Of a stretch of DNA of 64,000 bases, positions 55,965 through 64,000 are shown in pieces. Within the stretch, counting starts at the first letter, position 1. Each line of letters opens with the position of its first letter. Source of the stretch: Amoebophrya sp. A120 (lineage: Eukaryota; Sar; Dinophyceae; Syndiniales; Amoebophryaceae); the NCBI GenBank assembly GCA_905178155.1, contig CAJINV010000012.1, forward strand, positions 2,457,407 to 2,521,406, given 5' to 3'. The translations under genes were made by a program, and so were the position numbers. The notes below the pieces were generated by a model that had not been told where the DNA came from, ran no database searches, and saw nothing but the letters and a program-made list of their open reading frames with translations.

Positions 55965-58900
55965 TCAGTCAAAGATGACTTCCCCGAACTGCAAAATCAC
56001 TGCAAACGACTTCCGCGGCACGCGCACCTCCTCCAAGCTGACCTTGTCGTTTTTGTCCCGCGGGGGAATGTATCAACTGCAAATCATGTGTCTGGGTCTG
56101 GCAAGAATTGGATTTGGTGTGATCTGCAGCTACTCTTCGATCAACATACATTGTTCTGTATTGCATGAGCAGCAAAAGGTACTCAGGTCAATATCGCCGC
56201 CCGGAAAGGACATTTCTCTTTCTGTTTCTCATGCAGAAAACTAAGCATCATCAAGCTCTCGCGAAAGCTGTGAATATGCTACTAGAGCATGCATCAGCAT
56301 TATAGGCATTCTCGTGGGTCATGTAAAACGTGCACGACATCAAACAACTCTCCCAATTTGTATCCAGACCCAGATACATACTTCCGCAATGGATAGCATG
56401 GGATCCGCGATATCGTAGTTGTAAAAACAAAGACTCCGGTCAAATGTTGCGCTCTCTTTCCCCATGTTGTCGGCATTCCCGCTCGTCGGGTTCTTTTTCT
56501 TGTACACGTCAACTTTCACGATGGATTTGTCTTTTTGGACTTGTTCCTCGGTGCACTGCTTGTTTTCGCCACTGGTGTCCTCTACGTCCCCATGCACCTC
56601 GTTGCGCTGAAACATCCCCGCACACAAGTCCGCGCTCCCCTCTTCATTCTCCTCGGAAATCGCCGCTTGGAAGCATTTTGGTTTCTGATCGGTGTTCCCG
56701 CCACCGGAACCCGAAGCGGAAGAGATCTTACACACCCATTCCACCGCTTGTTCTACCAAAACATGGGCGGCGCCGTGCTCCGAGAAGGCTTCGTCGTCAC
56801 CTTCTAAAATGTGCTGCTCCAGCTTCGGCATCCTGTGCAAAAGTACCGCACTCGTACTAACTTCTGATTGCGGTCAAGCATGACAAATCTAGTTGTTAAG
56901 GTGAACCCGCATTACAAATTCAATTATTTGTGATCGTAATGCTGAGCTAATTATTTGTATTGCAAGTTATACTAGTCCGATACTGTTGCAATTCATATTC
57001 GGAAAGCGACAGTCTCGGTTCGCGACTTCGGCGAAAGACGTGAACGAAACTTTGTGTAGGGGGGAGAAGCTGTTGTTTTCCTCGCCTGTCATTTTGCTTC
57101 GTCTAGTGCTGGTTCTCCTGACGTTCCGCCGGCGCGGCATTTGATTTTCATTTTCTTGTGCGGCGGCGCTTCTTGCTGCACCAGCCGGTGGAAGGAGGAG
57201 TTTCTTTTGTGGATTTTTTTCATCAACGGTACTACTATCCAGAACTTCATCGTGTTCGTTCTCTTTCTTTCCCATTTCCACGAAAGCCGCGGGCGCGCTG
57301 GTTTGGCTGTCGTAGTTCCAGACCTCGGTGTGGGCCTCGTACTGTTGCTGAAGGTCTTTGCAGAACGCCCTCAAGGGCGTCAAACCATTGCTGTTGAACT
57401 TCTCGTATGCATTGCAAAAGCATCGTACTAGTATAATATAGATCGCATCACAAATTTTTCATTCAAGAAACAAAAATGAAATTTATAATACTGATGTCCC
57501 TTAGTTGATGGATTTGTCATGCACGACGGCGATTCGTACTAGTACAATGGTACTTTTGCACTGCATATCTCGCAATACGGTGGCGTGACGTCCAACACCA
57601 AATAGTACTTGCAGCACCCGACTCTCTCGCTCGCGTACCCGAACTCTTGCAGCGAGATGTAGATCATGATGGACTCCTTGGCGATGTAGTACGCGTTGTT
57701 CTCGCAGTAGCCGTAGACGCAGGTCCCCACCTTCTCGTCACCAAACACCGCTCGTAAATCCGCGATGCGGTTCAGACAGCCTTGCTTGTCGTGGTCGCAG
57801 TTGGGCTTTCTTGTCGCCGTGGATTGCCGCGCCGCGTACTCGTCGCCCAGACCAAACATGCTGTGGCTGAGTTCGTGCGCCGCGGCGTCAATGCCCTGAT
57901 CCATCAACGTGATGGTCGCCGCGGACAGCCAGGAGTAAGCAGCCCCAGCCCAGGAAACCGCGTCGTTGTGGACAATCAAGTAGCATCAAGTGCAAATATG
58001 TCTGGGTCTGGAAATTTGTGATGCTTAAAATGTGCATGATGAAAAGAACTTCCTCATGCAGGAAAGCATGACAAGTCTGCGCAACGCTTTATCATACGAA
58101 CTCCGCATGAGAAACTGCGTTTTTGTATCATGACGTGAGAGGCTGCCACATTTGTTGGTCATGCAATACAGATTTCACAGCCACAGGAATGCAAGACCAG
58201 CATTACAAGTTTCAACTTTCCAGACCCAGACAACATATTTGCATTTGATAAGTAGCTCATCAAGAAGCCGTGCCCGCACTCGTGGCGCGCGACCGCTTGG
58301 AACACCTCGACTTCGCAGAGCAGCAACGTGGATTGCACCTTGCACAGCTGTGTCAACTGTAAAAGTGTCTGGGTCTGGAAGAATCCAACTTGTCATGCTG
58401 ATTTTGGATCCTAAAAAAATCTGTATTGCATGAGCAGCAAAGAGAGTCCAAGTTTTGCTACACGGCAAGAGCATTTGTCATGCGGTATAGGCATCAGGAA
58501 GCCCTCACAAAATCTGTGATGCTAGGGCATGCATCACAGACATCAGGAGTCATGCAAAATGTGCATGAGAAACCTGGCAATCTTCCAGACCCAGACATTT
58601 TTACATTTTATAAGCTGCCCGTGGTCTTCCGCTGCCTTTTCGTTCACGTAAAACATGTTCAAGCCCTCGTTCTCGTCGGCGTTGAACATGGCGTAGCGGT
58701 TATGCAAGAAAAAAAACTGTGTAAGTGTAAATCTGTGATGCAAAAAACGCAAATCAGTTACACTTGTCATGCTGGAAGTGCGTCATAGACGTGTTTCGTA
58801 CGTGTTTTCACGTACAATCTGCGCATGACAGGTTTTTTCTGTAATGCAAAACGAATTTGTGATGCTGCTCTTCCTACAAAGTTACACTTACACAGTTTTT

Positions 58901-61412
58901 TTCCTGGATAGCGGTTCGTCAACTCGCGGTAAATCCGTTTTGCGTGGTTTTTCCAGCTCCCATTCGAGATTTCGCCGCTGCTGAAGCCGGAGGGCAGGAA
59001 AACCACATTGATGCTGTCGGATTTCGCGCGGTGCTGCGACAAAATCTTGCACTTGCTGTGGGAATCGTCGAAATTGTTTCGGTTTTGTTGTACGACTGCG
59101 TTCGAAGATGTTGAAACTACCGGCGCCGGTGCGGCGGCGGAAGCGGAAAACTGCTGCACTACGGGGGGAGGAGGTGTGGTGGTACTATCCTCACACGCGC
59201 GTAATCCTCCGGCCGTGCTGCAGTCGGTTTTGCATTTGGAGTTCTGGGCGCACATCTGATATCCATTCGGGCACACCTTGCGGCCGCCGTGGGCATTGCA
59301 ACAGCTCCAGCCCTCGAGACCGACGTTGCAGACCGTGTTGTCCCCGCAAAGCATTTCATTCGTGTCCAAGGGCACCGGCGGATCCCAGGGACACTGCCAG
59401 GGACACTGGAGTTTTTTCTCCGACGGACAGGCTGGGTTCGAAGTTGTGGTGGTCGTAGTCGTAGAGGTTGTTGTGCTAGTGCTAGCAGTTGTCGTTTGAG
59501 TTTCCTCGTATTCATCCTCATTATAGTCCGATTCCGAGGAACTTCCGTAGTCGCTGCTCTCGCCGTTAGCACTGGGCAGATCAGAGTTCGTGCCATAATC
59601 AGAAGTGTCTTCCTGGTCACTCGTAGCGCCCCCGCCCGCCGCGGAAGTAGATGACATCATTTCCGTATCCAATAAAAAACGTTGTAGGTGTAACTTTTTT
59701 GGCGGAACAGCATTACAAATCTGGGTGACATGACAGCAAAAACCTGTCATGCGCAGATAGTATGCGAAAACGCCCTGTAATGGGCCCTACAATGCATGCC
59801 AAGCATGACAGACGCAATCATCTTGCATGTTGCGCATCACAAATTTCCACTAGCAACGTTTTCTTCTTGGATATTCCGGACACTTCCGGACCCCGCCATG
59901 TCCCTCGTTGCAGCCTGTCTCCGCTGGAAGCATGCAGCAGAAGTCTTTTATGCATTGCAAAAGTATCGTACTAGTATAAATTGCATCACAAATGTTTTCA
60001 AGAAGAAAAATGGAATTTGTAATGCTGATTTACCCAAAAAGGGATATCTGTCATGCATGATCGCAATTACTACGAGCGCGATACTTTTGCACAGGATATC
60101 TTTTCCGCCCGCGCAGTCGTTGTCGTACGCACACATGCCGTGTTATGCAATACAAATTTCCCGTACATATACAAGATGCATCACAAATTTCACCAATTTA
60201 AAGCGTGAAACTTGTCATGCTAAACGAGGACCGGAGCCAAGTTTTGTCATGCAGGGACCGCATTTCTACGTGTATTAAGTACGGGAAATTTACATTGCAT
60301 ACGTGTCCCAGTGGGCATCGCGCCCGGCCGCCGTGCGAGACGCAGGCGTCCGCGTTGGCCCAGTCTTCCTGTTCTTTGGAAGAAGAGTGGGGGTTTTGCA
60401 CCGTCCCGTCGTTGCATTCCATTTCGTACTCGTTCGTTGTCGTCCGGACTTCGTTTTGCAGCGTCAGAAAGGGGCAATTTTTCGGGTGGAAATCCTCGTT
60501 CGTGTTGCTCTCCGACGTGCTGCGTCGGCGGCGGCGCCGCCCGGTGGGAGTGCTGGCCGTCTCTGTGGAAGTAGACCGACGCCGCCCGTCTCGCCGCCGC
60601 CCGTCGCGCCGTCTGCCATCGCGTCGTCGCCGACGGCTGTCCTGGAGTTCCTGTTCTTCCTTCGAGTTTCTCTCGACCATGGAGGATGACGAGGATGTTG
60701 TAGCGCTCATCTCACTTCCCGGGGTGGAGTGGTCGTCTTCATAATCATGAGCCTCGTTTTCAACATCTTGTTCACCCGAAGAAGATGGCACTTTTTGCGG
60801 TTCAGTCTGATGCTGATCTGCTACAACGTCGTTGTCCTCGTCGCCACCTGGAATTTTCGTCGCCTTCTCCTCCGGTAGTTGTAACACCCCAGAAGATTCG
60901 CTCCTGGTTTTACTGGAGTCGCCAGCTGCTGCCACTTTCTGTTGTTTCCGCAACTGCAGTAGCGTACTTTTCGGTGCACCTGGTTTAATATTTTCGTGTT
61001 GACCTGCCTGTTTCTTTTCAGTGTTTCGGTTTTTCGCCAGCAAGCTCTGCTTTTCTTTCTCAACAACATCGCTTGCCGTGGCCGTGGTAGCGGGTGCAGC
61101 AGCTGGTGCGATGAAAGGCTCCGGTTTAATGTTCTCCTTCGCCTCTTGTGCTTGTGGATCTCCTCGTCCCTCGGCACCATGGTTCATGATCGCTGCCGGC
61201 GCCACCTTGGCCGTCTTGACATTCCGCTTCAGCAGGTTCTTCGGCGTGGCCACGAAAGCCTCCACACAGAAAATTGCACCTTGGCCGCCGTTGCCCAGCA
61301 TCCTTCTGGCGACCTCCTGCTGCGTCGCCAGGACGAGCAGGATGAAAGCGGTTCTCTTCATCGCAGAAGTAGGTCCCATAGGACCTTCTACGGCGCTGAA
61401 ATAGGACAACAT
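55965..61412 (-). CDS. Secreted M64-like zinc metalloprotease, copy 2 (10 exons, all introns are introners)
   Basis: Exons 61412-60302, 60138-60099, 59943-59874, 59660-58911, 58695-58613, 58345-58251, 57978-57568, 57400-56998, 56823-56396 and 56065-55965 join into one 1163-residue frame. The zinc site HELSHSMFGLGDEY lies near residue 752; HExxH followed by GLGDEY is the signature I associate with peptidase family M64. The N-terminus has a hydrophobic stretch (MKRTAFILLVLA, residues 19-30), so the true start may be 61358, giving a secreted protein. It is followed by an Arg/Ser-rich region, two Cys-rich modules (ECNDG ... GGRxRCP) and a Thr/Ser mucin-like linker before the protease domain. A basic, Glu-rich C-terminal extension ends in a short conserved block (PRKSFAVILQ). 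The gene next downstream is its paralogue. All nine introns are introners; none is GT-AG by necessity. A second HECGH at exon 6 is a possible decoy zinc motif. The physiological substrate is unknown. Confidence 0.85.
56071..56395. mobile_element. Introner A
   Basis: Family A with diverged arms, 325 bp. Flanks gaatg/gcatg (1 mismatch). Protease copy 2 intron 9, phase 1. Confidence 0.88.
56829..56997. mobile_element. Introner B
   Basis: Family B, 169 bp. Flanks ttcgg/ttcgg. Protease copy 2 intron 8, phase 2. Confidence 0.9.
57406..57567. mobile_element. Introner B
   Basis: Family B, 162 bp. Flanks tctcg/tctcg. Protease copy 2 intron 7, phase 1. Confidence 0.92.
57984..58250. mobile_element. 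Introner A
   Basis: Family A, 267 bp. Flanks agtag/agtag; low end starts CATC. Protease copy 2 intron 6, phase 1. Confidence 0.92.
58351..58612. mobile_element. Introner A
   Basis: Family A, 262 bp. Flanks agctg/agctg; low end starts TGTC. Protease copy 2 intron 5, phase 2. Confidence 0.92.
58701..58910. mobile_element. Introner J
   Basis: Family J, 210 bp. Flanks gcggt/gcggt. Protease copy 2 intron 4, phase 0. Confidence 0.94.
59666..59873. mobile_element. Introner K (singleton)
   Basis: Arms AATAAAAAACGTTG / CAACGTTTTCTTC, 208 bp. Flanks ttccg/ttccg. Protease copy 2 intron 3, phase 0. Confidence 0.9.
59949..60098. mobile_element. Introner B
   Basis: Family B, 150 bp. Flanks tcttt/tcttt. 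Protease copy 2 intron 2, phase 2. Confidence 0.92.
60144..60301. mobile_element. Introner F
   Basis: Family F, 158 bp. Flanks cgtgt/cgtgt. Protease copy 2 intron 1, phase 1; it lies inside a Cys-rich module. Confidence 0.92.
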
Positions 61413-62929
61413 GTTCTTTCTTTGAGGTTGAGGATTGTTTACGATTTTCCAAAAAAATAGAGTAGTACAAGTAGTGTTTTCATCAAAGCGAGGAAGAAAC
61501 AGAGAACTGCTGCTCCCGGAACTGCAGTTTACCCGTGCAACAGGGAAAAAAGCAACACTGATGTGGGCGTAAGCAATAAATCAGAAAAATTGCATCAGAA
61601 GTTGTGCACGTAGTTCTGAGATGGCGTCGAGCGCACCAGGATCATAGAGGAAACGAGTGAACTTTCATCGGTGGTCCAAAATTATCACTTGACCAGTTCA
61701 CAACACGATTAAGATTATACTTCACGTACGACTCCAAATACAAGCTGCACGACCACCGTGACTTATCTTCATGTTGTACGATGAGAATGAAACGACGAGG
61801 AAAGGCCACAGAAAGACCAAAACGAATGCGATTGAGATGCTTTTTCGTTATTTCTAAACCACGTTACTCTTCAACAGAGAGTGATAGATTTTGTCGTGAT
61901 TGGCCCTTGCATCTTCATCACACTGCATCAAGATTTCCACGTTTATTGATGAGCCTATTCAACACGAACGTCTTTTCGACGAAATACTTACATCAACATT
62001 TCGAAGGACGTTTTGGAGGACGAACAAATCCAGCGTGTGTCATCGTCGTAGTTCGGGCGATATTTTTTATGAAGAGTCGTGACGAACATCTTCACCAATG
62101 GTGCGGCTTGAAGTTGCACAAGACAATATTAAGCAATGTTGAGCGCATCTGCTCCTCGTCACTACACCAGAGAAGTCATGAATATCATGAGTACCACCTG
62201 GAAACCAACAGACACACGAAAATTTTTACCCGAACCCGAGTCCAATCAGTTATGTCATGGGCTTCTCATGCCCTTTGTGCTTTCAGTCTTCAAATTCAAC
62301 ATTTGTTACAACAGTATATGGTTTTTTCAGTAAAACAATTGGGTGTTGTGCCTGCTTGCCAATAAATCATACAAAGAATTTGGAAGTGGGGCGTGCTCGT
62401 GTGTGAGGTTTATTAGGGTCTTGCTCCGATTGCGATTTCATCGAGTGTAGCACGCTACACCGGTTGACAGGCGAGCTCGTGTTGACCAATAGGCTTCAGA
62501 GCTCGAAGAGAAAGAAGTTCAAAATCATATCATACAGGTGTTGGAAAAAGTCAGAGCTCAAAATAAATGTCATGCGGGCTTTGGGAAGTTTGAGAAAACT
62601 ATAAAGCTTAAAATTATCTGCTGGCGTTGATGAAGAAGCATCATGCCCGGTGTTGTGCTAGTAGAAAGCAAAACGAAGTCCGGCGCCCACAAGTGAAGAG
62701 GCTCCAACAGACATGAGTCAACTCGTCAAAACACCAACATCTGTCCAATAGGTACTTACTAGAGAACGTCGTGAAGATCAAGATCGTGAAGTTCATCCAT
62801 GACAGGTGGAAAAATAACCAAAAACAAAAAATCATACATGTTGACATACAGAAGAGAATAAAGGTCATCTTTCCAAACGATGACATCTTCGAGGCAGGAG
62901 GAGCACAACTCCTCACTCTATCTTCCATT
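61413..62929. other. Spacer between protease copy 2 and the SDR gene
   Basis: Only short ORFs (longest 194 codons on the plus strand, 61781-62365, no recognised motif). No introner or repeat seen. Confidence 0.4.
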
Positions 62930-64000
62930 TCAGACCATTTTCCACTCCTGCATGGAAATGGCCATATCCACAATAGCTTTCTTTTTGTCCCGGAAGTCTT
63001 TTTGTTCCATTTTCAACACCTTCGCCACGTTCCCCATGTCCACCTCGACCTCGTCAAAGCCCTGCAAATGCAGCATGTCCGCCACAGCCTCAATCTTCAA
63101 GTAGTCGCGCAGAAACCGGAGTAATCCCGCCGGAATCCGGAACCACGGGCGGGTGGTGGGGAAGATAGAAGTTGAAGTAGATGATGCTTGTTTATCATTA
63201 TTTCCACTACGACCTCCGCTACGTCCTCCGTTGCTCAACACCGCATTGGCCAACTGAATAAACTCGACCGCGTTGACGCCGCCGTTGCACGCTAAAAACC
63301 GGTGCCCAGCCGCCTCTTCGCTGTTCTCAATAGCGGCCACGTGCATGCGCGCGACATCCCGCACGTCGACAATCTGCACTCCGATGGGGGGCGCGAGCGG
63401 TGCTTTCGAGAACTGCTCTAACAGCGCCGTCGACTCGCAGGCCTTCGGCAACAGCAGTGGCCCGAACACGCCGGCCGGGCAAATGGTCGAGATTTTCAGG
63501 TTGTTTTTACTTTTCTTTTTGTAGTAGTCCCACGCAATTTTCTCGGCTTTCGTTTTCCCCAGCGGGTACGCGAAACGCTTTTTGCTGATGGATTCCAGTT
63601 CTGCTTCCTTGGTCCAGTGCTTGCTCGCGTTTATGGCAACCCCGGCGTTTACAAAATCCCGCTGAATGTCGTGGCCGGCAATCACGGCGGCCACGGAGCT
63701 GGTCACGACGCAATGCTCGACGTTTTCACAACAACACGCCTCCAAAACCTTTCGAGTGCCCTCAACCGCGGGTAGAATTAACTCCTTCTCCGGATCCACG
63801 GCTTTCTCCTGCGCAAAGTACGGCGACGCCACGTGCAACACATATTGGCACCCCTTCACAGCCTCCCGCCAATCCTCGAGGCTCGAAGCGACCAAGTCCA
63901 GGCCGCCGATGAGCTCTAGGCTTCCATCCGGCGCGACCTCATTCACCAGACGGTCACAGTCTTTGTTCCATTGTTCTGCCCGGATAGTGCCGACAATCTG
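62930..64000 (-). CDS. NAD(P)-dependent extended SDR (dihydroflavonol/cinnamoyl-CoA reductase-like), 5' end beyond window
   Basis: A single open frame runs from the window edge to a TGA at about 62930, giving at least 356 residues; the start codon and Rossmann glycine motif lie beyond 64000. The first readable part (GTIRAEQW, then a WREAVKGCQYVLHVASPYF block) is the typical second half of the nucleotide-binding fold of extended short-chain dehydrogenases. The catalytic YxxxK is present as YPLGK after a TSSVAAV strand, and an FGP-containing substrate-side loop follows. The family reduces or epimerises small carbonyl substrates with NADPH or NADH; the substrate cannot be read. A Ser/Arg/Gly-rich insert interrupts the C-terminal third near 63170-63230. 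No introner interrupts the visible part, unlike every other gene here. Internal in-frame methionines or GTG codons are not the start. Confidence 0.85.
   Translation of the reverse strand, partial: QIVGTIRAEQWNKDCDRLVNEVAPDGSLELIGGLDLVASSLEDWREAVKGCQYVLHVASPYFAQEKAVDPEKELILPAVEGTRKVLEACCCENVEHCVVTSSVAAVIAGHDIQRDFVNAGVAINASKHWTKEAELESISKKRFAYPLGKTKAEKIAWDYYKKKSKNNLKISTICPAGVFGPLLLPKACESTALLEQFSKAPLAPPIGVQIVDVRDVARMHVAAIENSEEAAGHRFLACNGGVNAVEFIQLANAVLSNGGRSGGRSGNNDKQASSTSTSIFPTTRPWFRIPAGLLRFLRDYLKIEAVADMLHLQGFDEVEVDMGNVAKVLKMEQKDFRDKKKAIVDMAISMQEWKMV

Noticed and set aside
58251-58345. HECGH in protease copy 2 exon 6 as the main zinc site
   Set aside because: It lacks the GLGDEY continuation that follows HELSH in exon 7, and the equivalent place in copy 1 has no HExxH.
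1542-60301. Recurring peptide endings such as VWVWK, GSGR and KYRTRS in many predicted ORFs
   Set aside because: They are translations of introner terminal repeats (TCTGGGTCTGG and AAGTATCGTACTCG), not protein motifs.

Overview
This is a nuclear window from a protist, very probably a dinoflagellate relative of the Amoebophrya/Syndiniales type. The basis is the gene content (a Pumilio protein, RPF1, a PARG-like protein, a pair of mucin-like metalloproteases), nine genes all read from the minus strand, and coding regions riddled with short terminal-inverted-repeat elements that behave as introns (introner elements, a class known from Amoebophrya). The organism call is an inference; the rest is read from the sequence.

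Layout, high to low coordinate (the direction of transcription): NAD-dependent SDR fragment (>64000-62930); tandem M64-like secreted metalloproteases (61412-55965 and 54357-48662); a small secreted protein of unknown role (46701-45385); a repeat-rich, GC-rich block with an assembly gap (about 42.6-45.1 kb); ribosome production factor RPF1 (41141-38777); a PARG-like protein (37886-33194); a very large coiled-coil protein with one C-terminal membrane helix (31860-17443); a palindromic repeat patch (about 15.9-17.1 kb); and a 2266-residue Pumilio-family RNA-binding protein (13605-1283).

The striking feature is the intron system. I reconstructed seven multi-exon genes by hand and found 76 elements of about 130-700 bp inside them. 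Nearly all begin with TA and end with TA, carry terminal inverted repeats and fall into about ten families plus singletons. They are flanked by a 5-base direct repeat: 49 perfect (one of these is 8 bp), 18 with one mismatch, 9 with two. If each element is deleted with exactly one flank copy, every one of the seven reading frames closes from start to stop with no frameshift (2266, 1889, 1163, 1101, 550, 419 and 179 residues). These introns do not need GT-AG ends. The same genes also hold ordinary GT-AG introns, so two kinds of intron coexist. The two tandem proteases share no introner position, so the insertions came after the duplication.

Limits: all splice models rest on reading frame, family similarity and repeat symmetry, not RNA. 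The PARG-like gene is least certain between 34.0 and 35.1 kb. Intergenic stretches hold no gene I can support.
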